The notes under the pieces are model-generated. The model was not told the DNA's origin. It saw only the letters and a list, made by a program, of their open reading frames with translations, and searched no databases. From positions 1 to 64,000 of the forward strand of contig NZ_WQPL01000024.1 in assembly GCF_018785245.1 (NCBI RefSeq): a stretch of 64,000 nucleotides of DNA. The letters run 5' to 3'. Every line of letters starts with the position of its first letter. The first letter of the stretch is position 1. Positions 33,627 through 41,287 of the stretch are shown piece by piece. Made by a program: the position numbers and the translations under genes. The DNA comes from Collinsella aerofaciens (GTDB lineage Bacteria > Actinomycetota > Coriobacteriia > Coriobacteriales > Coriobacteriaceae).

Positions 33627-34274
33627 ATGGGTTTCATCAATTTTATTGCCGAGCTGCTTAAGGACCCGCGCACCGCGATCGCCAGCTGGATCGCCGCCGG
33701 CCCGCTTATGGCCTACGGCTGCGTGTTCCTGATCATCTTTATCGAGACGGGCGTGGTGTTCTTCCCGTTCCTTCCCGGTGATTCGCTGCTGTTCGCCTCG
33801 GGTTTCTTTGCCCACAATGGCGGCTTTAACATTGTGGCGCTTCTGGCCACCGCATGGGCCGCTGCCATTTTGGGCGATCAGTGCAACTTTATGATCGGTC
33901 ACTTCTTTGGCAAAAAGATTATCGCTTCGGGCAAGGTCAAGGCCATGACGCCCGAGCGCATCAAAAAGTCCGAGGATTTCTTGGACAAGTGGGGTCACCT
34001 GGCCATCTTCCTGGGCCGCTTCTTCCCGTTTATCCGCACCTTTGTGCCCTTTATCGCCGGCATGGGCGGCATGCACTGGCGCAACTTTGTCATCTTTAAC
34101 GTGCTGGGTGGCATTACCTGGTCGACGCTCTTTACACTGCTGGGCTACTTCTTTGGCGGCATCCCCTTTGTGCAGGAGCACTTTGAGTTGCTAATCGTTG
34201 GCATCGTTGCCGTGTCGATCATCCCGACCGTGGTCGGTCTGGTTAAGGCTAAGCTGGGCAAAAAGAACGCGTAG
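33627..34274 (+). CDS. DedA-family membrane protein
   Basis: A 215-aa integral membrane protein of the DedA/SNARE-associated family, which in characterised bacteria act as polyprenyl-phosphate or phosphatidylethanolamine flippases. The family marks are FIETGVVFFPFLPGDSLLF and the conserved RFFPFIRTFVPFIAGMGGM. GGITWSTLFTLLGYFFGG is the late glycine-rich helix. The ATG at 33627 follows TGAGAGG. The open frame runs upstream to 33543 without support. It is divergent from cysE with 223 bp between them, in which I see no further gene. Confidence 0.88.
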   Translation: MGFINFIAELLKDPRTAIASWIAAGPLMAYGCVFLIIFIETGVVFFPFLPGDSLLFASGFFAHNGGFNIVALLATAWAAAILGDQCNFMIGHFFGKKIIASGKVKAMTPERIKKSEDFLDKWGHLAIFLGRFFPFIRTFVPFIAGMGGMHWRNFVIFNVLGGITWSTLFTLLGYFFGGIPFVQEHFELLIVGIVAVSIIPTVVGLVKAKLGKKNA

Positions 34275-34302
34275 CTCGAGCCAGCGCGCAAACCGTGCAG
34301 TT

Positions 34303-34338
34303 GAGGCCCGTCACCGCTTACGGTGGCGGGCCTCTTTA
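34303..34338 (+). terminator. Terminator of the DedA gene
   Basis: GAGGCCCGTCACCG pairs with CGGTGGCGGGCCTC, with one mismatch, and is followed by TTTAGTTT. Confidence 0.8.
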
Positions 34339-34358
34339 GTTTCGGTCAAATGAAAATA

Positions 34359-34409
34359 CTTTACTTAGTTAAAGAAAAGCGTTTTATCAGACGCGTACGG
34401 GGAGTACAA
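34359..34409 (+). promoter_or_regulatory. Operator-like palindrome and -10 of ilvE
   Basis: CTTTACTTAGTTAAAG (34359-34374) has the same half-sites and 6-bp spacing as the palindrome at 10716-10735. TACAAT (34404-34409), preceded by GGGGAG, is a plausible -10. The stretch to the start codon (about 155 nt) holds no gene I can support and could be a leader. Confidence 0.45.
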
Positions 34410-34563
34410 TCTCGTGCATGCGAATCGACGTGCCATCGGCTTTGATGCCGTTCGCGTGTCCCGTCCGGCTCTACGCTCCGGGCGTGCGACGTTGCGACGC
34501 GGTCGGCCTCGGTCCTTGCGTGCGAGTTCGCGAGTATGCAACTGTGTATGTAAGGAGCGACAT

Positions 34564-35616
34564 ATGACTGTCGAGAAGAAGGATATCGATTGGGGTAGCC
34601 TCGGCTTTGGCTACATGAAGACCGATTACAGCTACGAGGCCCATTGGAAGGATGGCGAGTGGGACGAGGGCGGCCTGACCACCGACCACACCCTGCACGT
34701 TTCCGAGTGCGGTGGCATCTTCCATTACTGCCAGGAGGTCTTTGAGGGCCTGAAGGCCTACACCGCCGAGCACGGCAGCATCGTCTGCTTCCGCCCCGAC
34801 ATGAACGCCGAGCGTATGTACAACTCTGCGCAGCGCCTCGAGATGCCCCCGTTCCCCAAGGACAAGTTTGTTGAGGCCGTCAAGCAGGTCGTTTCTGCCA
34901 ACGCCGCCTGGGTTCCGCCCTTCGGTTCCGGCGCGACCCTGTACGTGCGTCCGTTTATGATCGGCTCCGGTGACGTGATCGGCGTGGCTCCCGCTCCTGA
35001 GTACACGTTCCGCATTCTCGTGACCCCGGTCGGTCCGTACTTTAAGGGTGGCCTCAAGCCCGTCAAGCTGCGCGTTTCCGAGTATGACCGTGCCGCACCG
35101 CACGGCACCGGCAACATCAAGGCCGGCCTGAACTACGCCATGTCCCTTAAGCCCACGATGGAGGCCCATCGCGAGGGCTATGCCGAGAACCTGTATCTCG
35201 ACTCCGAGTCCCGCACCTATGTCGAGGAGACCGGCGGCGCCAACGTCCTGTTCGTGAAGGAGGACGGCACGCTCGTCGTTCCGCAGTCGCACACCGACTC
35301 CATTCTGCCCTCCATCACCCGTCGTTCGCTCGTTCAGGTCGCTCAGGACCTGGGTATGACCGTCGATCAGCGCCCCGTCGAGTGGGCCGAGGTCAAGGCC
35401 GGCACCTTTGTGGAGTGCGGCCTGTGCGGCACCGCTGCCGTCATCTCCCCGGTTGGCGAGATCGACAACAAGGTTTACGGCGCCGACGAGACCGTGACCT
35501 TCCCGGCTGGCTACACCGAGATCGGGCCTGTGATGAAGAAGCTCCGCGAGACCCTGACTGGTATCCAGTCTGGTGCTGTCGAGGATAAGCACAACTGGGT
35601 TTACACCGTCGCGTAA
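34564..35616 (+). CDS. ilvE: Branched-chain amino acid aminotransferase
   Basis: It transaminates 2-keto acids to Leu, Ile and Val with glutamate, using pyridoxal phosphate. The 350-aa product is a fold-type IV aminotransferase. HVSECGGIFHYCQEVFEGLK starts the N-terminal half, GTGNIKAGLNYAMSL carries the Schiff-base lysine (IKAG), and YVEETGGANVLFV with GLCGTAAVISPVG are the cofactor-binding segments. The ATG at 34564 has TAAGGAGCGAC upstream. In-frame codons back to 34414 lie in the leader. The palindrome upstream links it in regulation to the amino-acid transporter operon. Confidence 0.94.
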   Translation: MTVEKKDIDWGSLGFGYMKTDYSYEAHWKDGEWDEGGLTTDHTLHVSECGGIFHYCQEVFEGLKAYTAEHGSIVCFRPDMNAERMYNSAQRLEMPPFPKDKFVEAVKQVVSANAAWVPPFGSGATLYVRPFMIGSGDVIGVAPAPEYTFRILVTPVGPYFKGGLKPVKLRVSEYDRAAPHGTGNIKAGLNYAMSLKPTMEAHREGYAENLYLDSESRTYVEETGGANVLFVKEDGTLVVPQSHTDSILPSITRRSLVQVAQDLGMTVDQRPVEWAEVKAGTFVECGLCGTAAVISPVGEIDNKVYGADETVTFPAGYTEIGPVMKKLRETLTGIQSGAVEDKHNWVYTVA

Positions 35617-35647
35617 TCTGTCTTACGGATATGTCCGGCCCGAGGGC

Positions 35648-35748
35648 ACCTTCCTTTCCGGCGCGTCCTCGGACATGAAAGAGCCCCCGCTGCGCACTTC
35701 GTGCGGCGGGGGTTCTTTCGTCCTGCGGAGTGCGCCGGAAAGGAAGGT
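35648..35748 (+). terminator. Nested double hairpin after ilvE
   Basis: An outer stem of 17 perfect bp (35648-35664 and 35732-35748, ACCTTCCTTTCCGGCGC) encloses an inner 14-bp stem (GAAAGAGCCCCCGC, 35677-35690 and 35706-35719) that has the GC-rich and TTCTTTC pattern of a terminator. Confidence 0.7.
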
Positions 35749-35791
35749 CGCGCTTTTGTTTTGGTTCGCGCCATGTGGGGGTGGTGGCGAC

Positions 35792-35992
35792 GTGCATTTT
35801 TGCGAGTATTCTGCAATCGAAGGCCCCTGCATACCGACCTCGGGCAAAAAATCGGGAGTTCTCGATGTTTTCTACGGATGATGGGCGGGGTTATGGGCTG
35901 GCAGCGTTTGATTTGCAGGGATATTCGCGGCCTTTGGCACTTATCGTGGCGCCCGAAGCTCTTGGTTATGTTGAATACTCCTAAAAATGCAC
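35792..35992. repeat. GTGCAT-GAGTATTC inverted-repeat element
   Basis: GTGCATTTTTGCGAGTATTC (from 35792) pairs with GAATACTCCTAAAAATGCAC (to 35992), the ends of a 201-bp element. The interior holds no gene. The arm is related to the one at 59425-59639. Confidence 0.6.
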
Positions 35993-36023
35993 GGCGCTTA
36001 GAGGGGGACCTTCGCGAAAAAGG

Positions 36024-36064
36024 AAACTGCCCCGTCGAAGTATGCATTCGACGGGGCAGTTTAT
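36024..36064. terminator. Terminator hairpin after lemA
   Basis: AAACTGCCCCGTCGAA and TTCGACGGGGCAGTTT form a perfect 16-bp stem with a 7-nt loop. On the minus strand it is followed by TTCCTTTTTC, so it serves lemA. Confidence 0.8.
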
Positions 36065-36098
36065 GCATTTGGCCGATTAAGGATGCGCTGCCAAACTA

Positions 36099-36650
36099 CT
36101 AGAACTTGACGGTCGGGGCCTGACGGGCTGCTTCGGCGGCCTCGAAGCCCTGGCGCTCCTTAAACTGGAAGATGCCGGCAAAGATGACAGCCGGGAACGT
36201 CTGAATGGCGTTATTGTAGCTGAGCACGCAATCGTTGTAGCTCTGGCGTGCATAGCTAATCTTGTTCTCGGTATCCTCGAGCGATGCCTGCAGCTGCGTA
36301 AAGTTGGTGTTTGCCTTAAGATCGGGATAGGCCTCGGCTACGGCGAAGAGCTGACGCAGCGCACCGGTCAGCACGTTGTCGGCTTCCATCTTGGCCTCGG
36401 GCGTGGTGGCCTTGACGGCGGTGTTACGCGCGCTGATCACGGCGGAGAGCGTCTCCTGCTCGTGCTTGGCGTAGCCCTTGACGGTTTCGACCAGGTTGGG
36501 GATCAGGTCGTTACGGCGCTGCAGCTGCGTATCGATGTTCTGCCAGGCGTTATCGATGCGGTTACGCTTGGTGACCATGTTGTTGTAGATGCCGGCGATG
36601 GCGCAGACAATCACAATGACAACAACGATGCCGATGATGACGGTAATCAT
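36099..36650 (-). CDS. lemA: LemA-family membrane protein
   Basis: A 183-aa protein with one N-terminal membrane helix (MITVIIGIVVVIVIVCAIAG) and a helical bundle. The family signature RNRIDNAWQNIDTQLQRRND is followed by LIPNLVETVKGYAKHEQETL, and EAYPDLKANTNFTQLQ near 115-130 is also conserved. LemA proteins are widespread but have no agreed biochemical function. The ATG at 36650 lies in a GAGACATC context. It stands alone, divergent from the TetR gene. Confidence 0.92.
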   Translation of the reverse strand: MITVIIGIVVVIVIVCAIAGIYNNMVTKRNRIDNAWQNIDTQLQRRNDLIPNLVETVKGYAKHEQETLSAVISARNTAVKATTPEAKMEADNVLTGALRQLFAVAEAYPDLKANTNFTQLQASLEDTENKISYARQSYNDCVLSYNNAIQTFPAVIFAGIFQFKERQGFEAAEAARQAPTVKF

Positions 36651-36849
36651 GATGTCTCCGTTTCGAATGGCCGCGGCGGCATGCGCCAGCTGCCGTTGGT
36701 ATAACGCTACTAGTATACCCGCAACGTTTTACCGTGCCGAACTTTCCGGTAAGCGTTGTGTTTTCGGCGGGGTCGGCACCGGGGCAAAGCGCGCGAGGTA
36801 CAGGTGTAAGATATGCGACAGATTGACGAGTGTTGTCTTTGCCCTGAGG

Positions 36850-37446
36850 ATGGCGATACCAGTGGACCTTCGCATTAAGAAAACCTACCGCGCCCTTTTC
36901 GATGCCTTCACCGAGCTTCTCGAGGAGCATCGTTTTGAGGACCTGACGGTTGCCATGCTATGCGACCGCGCCATGATTCGCCGCACGACGTTCTACAAGC
37001 ACTTTCGCGACAAGAACGATTACTTTGCCTTTTATATCGATGAGCTCATGTCGGGCTTGCCGCAAAAACAGCCCGATGAGGCCGGCGCAGTGTCTGCCGA
37101 GGACGTGCGCGCGCTTCGGCACGCGATTTTGGACGATGCTATGGATTTGATTCTGACGCACGAGCGGCTCATGGATAACATTTTGGCAAGCAGCATGTCG
37201 GGCATGTTGACCAACGTTATTTGCGACCGCATTGCCCGCTCCATCCGCGAGCGTGTGATGAACCTGCTTGCCGAGGATGCCCTGGCCCCCGTGTCACTCG
37301 AGACGACGTCCGAGTTTGTCGCCGGCGGTATTATTCGTCTTTTCACGATATGGTGGGAATCAGGCCACGATCTTGAGCGTCGACCTGAGATAGCCGACGT
37401 GGTCGATGCGTTGTTTGAGCGGACCATGACACCGGTGAATCACTAA
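36850..37446 (+). CDS. TetR-family transcriptional regulator
   Basis: A 198-aa repressor. The N-terminal helix-turn-helix reads LLEEHRFEDLTVAMLCDRAM then IRRTTFYKHFRDKNDYFAFY, characteristic of the TetR family (TFYKHF). A helical ligand domain fills the rest. The exact start is uncertain. The ATG at 36850 has GCCCTGAGG upstream, but a GTG at 36862 is possible, and the open frame extends upstream. The divergent neighbour is lemA. No transporter is adjacent, so the target is unclear. Confidence 0.85.
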   Translation: MAIPVDLRIKKTYRALFDAFTELLEEHRFEDLTVAMLCDRAMIRRTTFYKHFRDKNDYFAFYIDELMSGLPQKQPDEAGAVSAEDVRALRHAILDDAMDLILTHERLMDNILASSMSGMLTNVICDRIARSIRERVMNLLAEDALAPVSLETTSEFVAGGIIRLFTIWWESGHDLERRPEIADVVDALFERTMTPVNH

Positions 37447-37448
37447 AG

Positions 37449-37538
37449 TGGCGGAGAGAGGGGGATTCGAACCCCCGGAACGCTCTCGCGCTCAACGGTT
37501 TTCAAGACCGCCGCATTCAACCGCTCTGCCATCTCTCC
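37449..37538 (-). tRNA. tRNA-Ser(UGA)
   Basis: A full cloverleaf on the minus strand, 90 nt with CCA encoded. The acceptor GGAGAGA pairs with TCTCTCC, the D-arm reads GCAGAGCGGTTGAATGC, the anticodon loop CTTGAAA has TGA, the long variable arm GAGCGCGAGAGCGTTC is typical of serine tRNAs, and the T-arm GGGGGTTCGAATCCCCC is perfect. It reads UCA and related codons. A -10 like TATCAT lies just upstream. Confidence 0.97.
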
Positions 37539-37548
37539 GTGAGTCGTA

Positions 37549-37576
37549 ATGATAGCATCGTTTTGAATTTGCAACA
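37549..37576 (-). promoter_or_regulatory. Promoter of tRNA-Ser
   Basis: On the minus strand a TGTTGC at 37571-37576 is followed, 16 bp later, by TATCAT (37549-37554). The start of transcription would be a few bases before the mature tRNA 5' end. Confidence 0.4.
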
Positions 37577-37589
37577 GGGAAGGCGAACG

Positions 37590-39371
37590 ATGACGATCAC
37601 CGAAATCGACGAGAAGTTCATGCGCGAGGCGTTGGCGGAGGCGCGAGTCGCCGCGGCGGTGGGCGAGGTGCCCATTGGAGCCGTAGTGGTGCGCGACGGT
37701 GAGATCGTCGCGAGGGCGCACAATCGGCGCGAGCTCGACCAGGATCCTTCGGCTCATGCCGAGTTTGCGGCCCTGTGTGCTGCCGCTCGGTCGCTCGGTC
37801 GCTGGCGCCTTTCCGACTGTACGGTCTATGTGACGTTGGAACCCTGCTGCATGTGCGCAGGCCTTATGGTTAACGCGCGCGTGGGGCGCTGCGTGTATGG
37901 CGCGAGCGACGCCAAGGCGGGCGCGTTGGGATCCCTATACGATTTGAATGCCGACTCGCGCCTGAATCATCGGTTTAACGTGACGGCTGGGGTCCTGGCG
38001 GACGAATGCCGCGAGCTGCTGAGTAGCTATTTTGGCGGTCTGCGCGGGGCGGGCGGCGCTGGTTGCGGTTGTGGGGCCGATCTTGACGCGCACGCCGCTC
38101 ACGCCGCAGCGCTTGCAGGTGCCGGTGAGGATGCTGGCACGGCGGTTGACTTTGGTCCTGCGTGCCGCCGGCCCCGCCGTGTGCTGTTGGCGATCGACTC
38201 CTTTAAGGGCAGCGTGCCGAGCGCGCAGGCGGAGGCGGCGGTTGCCGAGGGCATGCGCCGTGTGTGGTCCGATGTCGAGGTGTGCGTATTGCCGCTGGCA
38301 GATGGCGGCGAGGGAACGCTCGATGCTATCGCCGCGTGCGGCGGTGAGATTGTGACCTGCGAGGTGGCAGGTCCCTTGGGCAAGCGCACGTCTGCCCGGA
38401 TGCTGGTTGATATCGAGCACGAGTCGGCTGTTATTGAGATGGCCGAAGCCGCAGGCATCGGGTATTCACCTTGCACGGAGTCGTCGGCGCTGGCTGCTAC
38501 AACCTATGGCGTGGGCGAGCTCATGCTTCGCGCGGTTCGCGTGGGCGCAAAGACTATCTATATTGGTTTGGGCGGCAGCGCCACCAACGATGGCGGCGCC
38601 GGTATGCTGCAGGCGCTGGGCGCGCGTGTGGTCGATGATCAGGGCTGCGATGTCGCCCCCGGTCTTGCCGGCCTTGAGCAGGTGGCGAGCGTCGATTTGG
38701 CGCCAGCACTGCAGGCTTTGGATGATATTCGTATCGTTGTGCTTTCCGATGTCGAGAATCCGCTCGTGGGGCGTCGAGGCGCACTGGCGGTGTTTGGCGG
38801 GCAGAAGGGCCTGCCGGCGGATGATGTCGAGGTGCTGCGCAGATACGACGGCTGGATGGTCGGCTACGGTCGCCTGCTCGATGCGGCAATTTTCGAGGCG
38901 CGAGCCCAGGGATTGTTGCGCACACCCGAGAACGCACGGACATTTGGCTCGGTGCTTGGCGTGCCCGGCGCGGGCGCTGCCGGTGGCTTGGGCGCGGCGT
39001 TGCTGGCGCTCGGCGCGGAGCTACGCTCGGGTGTGGAGACGGTGCTCGATCTCGTGGGGTTTGACGAGCGCGTGCGCGATGTCGACCTGGTCATTACAGG
39101 CGAGGGCAATATGGATGAGCAATCCGCCGCCGGTAAGGCGCCGGTTGGTGTGGCTCGCCGCGCCAAGCGATATGGCAAACCGGTGGTCGCCGTCGTGGGT
39201 GGTCGCGCTGACAACCTGGATGCGGTGTGTGTGCAGGGCATCGACTTGGTGCTTCCAATCTGCCGCAAGCCCATGGACCTGGAACAGGCACTCGATCCGC
39301 AAGAAGCCACAACCAACCTCATCTGCGCCGGTGAAGCGGCCGCTCGATCCTACGACCTTGGCCGTATCTAA
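37590..39371 (+). CDS. Fusion of tRNA adenosine deaminase TadA and glycerate kinase
   Basis: A single 593-aa frame. Residues 1-150 are TadA, which converts A34 to inosine in tRNA-Arg(ACG). The zinc ligands are H56 of HAE, with E58 catalytic, and C86/C89 of PCCMC. Residues 156-195 are an Ala/Gly/His/Cys linker. Residues about 196-593 are a GlxK/GarK-type glycerate kinase: AIDSFKGSVPSAQAEAAVAE, PLADGGEGTLDAI, GLGGSATNDGGAGMLQALGA and DLVITGEGNMDEQSAAGKAP. I see no stop, frameshift or internal ribosome site at the junction. The ATG at 37590 follows GGGAAGGCGAACG. The gene is divergent from tRNA-Ser and upstream of the SRP RNA. Confidence 0.88.
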   Translation: MTITEIDEKFMREALAEARVAAAVGEVPIGAVVVRDGEIVARAHNRRELDQDPSAHAEFAALCAAARSLGRWRLSDCTVYVTLEPCCMCAGLMVNARVGRCVYGASDAKAGALGSLYDLNADSRLNHRFNVTAGVLADECRELLSSYFGGLRGAGGAGCGCGADLDAHAAHAAALAGAGEDAGTAVDFGPACRRPRRVLLAIDSFKGSVPSAQAEAAVAEGMRRVWSDVEVCVLPLADGGEGTLDAIAACGGEIVTCEVAGPLGKRTSARMLVDIEHESAVIEMAEAAGIGYSPCTESSALAATTYGVGELMLRAVRVGAKTIYIGLGGSATNDGGAGMLQALGARVVDDQGCDVAPGLAGLEQVASVDLAPALQALDDIRIVVLSDVENPLVGRRGALAVFGGQKGLPADDVEVLRRYDGWMVGYGRLLDAAIFEARAQGLLRTPENARTFGSVLGVPGAGAAGGLGAALLALGAELRSGVETVLDLVGFDERVRDVDLVITGEGNMDEQSAAGKAPVGVARRAKRYGKPVVAVVGGRADNLDAVCVQGIDLVLPICRKPMDLEQALDPQEATTNLICAGEAAARSYDLGRI

Positions 39372-39387
39372 AACCCATCCCCTCGAT

Positions 39388-39456
39388 AAGTTGCGGTGAA
39401 ATACGGAGTGTTTTTGCCTTTAAGGTGCCAATTCAGTCCGTATTCCACCGCAACTT
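39388..39456. repeat. TTGCGGTG palindromic repeat, copy 2
   Basis: AAGTTGCGGTGAAATACGGA (39388-39407) pairs with its complement at 39437-39456, with one mismatch and a 29-nt loop. It sits 17 bp after the fusion gene stop codon and may terminate it. Confidence 0.8.
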
Positions 39457-39507
39457 CGAGAATGGTCATTCGAGGTTGGCTGCCTTGGGTCTTGGGTCGG
39501 ACCGTTT

Positions 39508-39668
39508 GCCACGAAATGCGGCCATCTACTACGTTAAACCGGCCACCTTCGACCATCCCGGAATTTGCAAAAACAAAACCGCAGGTAGAAAGCTTGCCGA
39601 TTTTCGAAAAAGTCGGCTATGGTTGACCCCTGTGGCCTAAACGTAGTAGATGGGCCCTTTCTGTGGTG
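39508..39668 (-). repeat. MITE-like 160-bp element, copy A
   Basis: Ends are inverted repeats built on CATCTACTACGTTTAA. The interior carries GCAAGCTTTCTACCTGCGGT on the minus strand. The second copy, at 61878-62039, is in the opposite orientation. No ORF lies inside. Confidence 0.75.
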
Positions 39669-39686
39669 CGGCACCAAGCCGGTCAT

Positions 39687-39768
39687 TTTGGGATGGGACT
39701 ATTTTGACTACTCATTGGCTGCTCTGGCAATCGGGCTGCAAAAGTAGTCAAAAAAGCTCCGTCCCAAA
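39687..39768. repeat. TTTGGGA-TTTTGACTACT inverted repeat
   Basis: TTTGGGATGGGACTATTTTG (from 39687) and its partner (39743-39768) match at 22 of 26 arm positions with a 30-nt loop. It lies just upstream of the SRP RNA promoter. I found no second copy in the window. Confidence 0.6.
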
Positions 39769-39777
39769 TTAGCTACC

Positions 39778-39806
39778 TTGCTCTGGCGGGCGGGAGCAGG
39801 TAAGAT
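39778..39806 (+). promoter_or_regulatory. Promoter of the SRP RNA
   Basis: TTGCTC (39778-39783), a 17-bp spacer and TAAGAT (39801-39806) place transcription start near 39813, exactly at the first base of the predicted RNA stem. Confidence 0.6.
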
Positions 39807-39813
39807 ATACCGA

Positions 39814-39931
39814 GCGCCTAGCGCGTTCGATGGGTTCGGATGACGACATGTTCCGAATCTGGTCAGGTCCGGAAGGAAGCAGCCATAAGGAGCCTCTGTC
39901 GGGCATCCGAATCCATCGAGCGCACGGGCGC
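39814..39931 (+). ncRNA. ffs: Signal recognition particle RNA (4.5S type)
   Basis: This is the RNA of the protein-targeting particle that binds Ffh. The apical domain IV is unmistakable: GGTCAGGTCCGGAAGGAAGC, with the GGAA tetraloop and the asymmetric loop. Flanking arms TTCGATGG/CCATCGA and TTCGGATG/CATCCGAA pair in order, and GCGCC/GGCGC closes the end, followed by six T as terminator. Length about 118 nt. The tRNA-Ser, tadA, SRP RNA order resembles the one in Bacillus. Confidence 0.93.
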
Positions 39932-39954
39932 TTTTTTGGTGCCGCGATGCGGTC

Positions 39955-40043
39955 CCGGTGCCGGCGGGCTGTTTGGTGTCTCGCTGGTCCTCGGCTTTGC
40001 CTGCGGGATCGCTCGACTACCAAACACCTCGCCGCCGGCCGGG
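39955..40043. repeat. GC-rich inverted repeat after the SRP RNA
   Basis: GTTTGGT (39971-39977) pairs with ACCAAAC (40019-40025), and GCCGGCGG (39960-39967) with CCGCCGGC (40032-40039), giving a long imperfect stem. I see no gene. The 40044-40187 stretch also holds no gene I can support. Confidence 0.45.
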
Positions 40044-40187
40044 CCCCGTCGTCCAAAAATCACCCGTAAAGGCGCGTTTATCTAATTTAATCTATCCCTT
40101 GCGGAATGCGGCTTGCTGGCGTTGTCTGGGCATTGATGGCTACGTGGTTCAAGAGGCGGCGGTGCTGTTGCTTGAATTTTTGCAGTT

Positions 40188-40228
40188 AAAGAGGCCCGTT
40201 TCCCTGGGTTGGGGAAACGGACCTCATT
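40188..40228. terminator. Terminator after the surface protein gene
   Basis: AGAGGCCCGTTTCC and GGAAACGGACCTC pair, with one mismatch, and have T-tracts on both sides. On the minus strand it ends the 40274-41287 gene. Confidence 0.75.
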
Positions 40229-40273
40229 TTGTCTCTGGACTTGTGGATTGGCGGAGCCAATAGCCGTTGGCGG

Positions 40274-41287
40274 CTATTTTGAGTTCCTGATGCGGCGTGT
40301 GGCTGTGGCGGTTATTCCGAGCCCCATGGCGGCGATTCCTGCGAGTGCTATTGCGCTCGGTGCTGTGTCGCCCGTGTTCGCGAGCTTGCCGGCGGTCGTA
40401 TCTGCTTGCTTGCCGCTGCTCGAGTTCGCCTGCTTGGTGGAGCTTGGCGGGGTATTTTTGCCGGTCGCGGGCGAGCTGGCGGGCTGTGCCGTCTCGGCCG
40501 GTTGCGCTGAGTTGGAGGGAGGCGTCGTCTCGGTCGGTTGCGTTATCTCGGGTGAGGCGGCCTTGTCTGCCGCGGCTTTCGCCTCTTCGTATGCCTTGCA
40601 GGCGTCGTCATAGGCCGCTTGCGCCTTTTCCAAATCGCTAAGGAGCGCATTTCGCTTGGCTATGTCCTCGTCGATGTGGGCTTTAGCTTCCTTTGCCTTA
40701 CTTTCGAAATACTGAACCTGTTTTTCCTGGCTTTCGAGCCGGCGTTGGTAGCGGTGAAGATCATCTTCACAAGATTCTTCTCGCCTTTGTGCCGTCATGA
40801 TCTCCATGCGCAACTGCTTAATATGCTCCTTAATAGCTGTGCTGGGCTCCTCGTCGCCGAGTGCTTCAAGTGCCTTATCTAATTCTGCCTGAAGGCCGCT
40901 TGTCCGGTTGTGGGCCTCATCGTATTTGGCTTGGGCTGCATCGACGTTCGCTTGCATGGCGGGAAGGGGTTCCCTCCGTTTGGCGGCTTCCGTCACCACC
41001 ATGTCGTAGATCTCTTGAAAAGCGGCAATGTCATCATCGATTTCCGCAAGTTTCTCGGGACTTGCGGCGTCTTTTGCGGCCTCGAGGTTTTTGAGCGCTT
41101 CCTGCATGGCTGCATACGCTTTTTCTTTTGCGGCGGCCGCATCTTCCGTCTGCAAGGCAACTGCACCGGTGGGGGAGCTGGTTTCTGCCGCGATCGCCGC
41201 TACGGGGGCGATTCCCGCGACAAGTGCCGCGGAAAGGGCGATGCCCACAGTTGCTCGTCTTGCTCTTCTTGCGAGAATGTCGTTCAT
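40274..41287 (-). CDS. Sortase-anchored coiled-coil surface protein, 337 aa
   Basis: Residues 1-33 are a signal peptide (TVGIALSAALVAGIAPVAAI, then AIAAET). Residues about 45-240 are a long charged helical region (AAKEKAYAAMQEALKNLEAA, then many heptad-like repeats), so a coiled coil. A Pro/Ser/Thr-rich linker follows, with repeats of KQADTTAGK and similar. LANTGDTAPS near 308 is an LPxTG variant, followed by a hydrophobic segment and RRIRNSK. It should be cleaved and linked to the wall by a class A-type sortase, none of which is in this window. The function (adhesion or stalk) is inferred. Confidence 0.78.
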   Translation of the reverse strand: MNDILARRARRATVGIALSAALVAGIAPVAAIAAETSSPTGAVALQTEDAAAAKEKAYAAMQEALKNLEAAKDAASPEKLAEIDDDIAAFQEIYDMVVTEAAKRREPLPAMQANVDAAQAKYDEAHNRTSGLQAELDKALEALGDEEPSTAIKEHIKQLRMEIMTAQRREESCEDDLHRYQRRLESQEKQVQYFESKAKEAKAHIDEDIAKRNALLSDLEKAQAAYDDACKAYEEAKAAADKAASPEITQPTETTPPSNSAQPAETAQPASSPATGKNTPPSSTKQANSSSGKQADTTAGKLANTGDTAPSAIALAGIAAMGLGITATATRRIRNSK

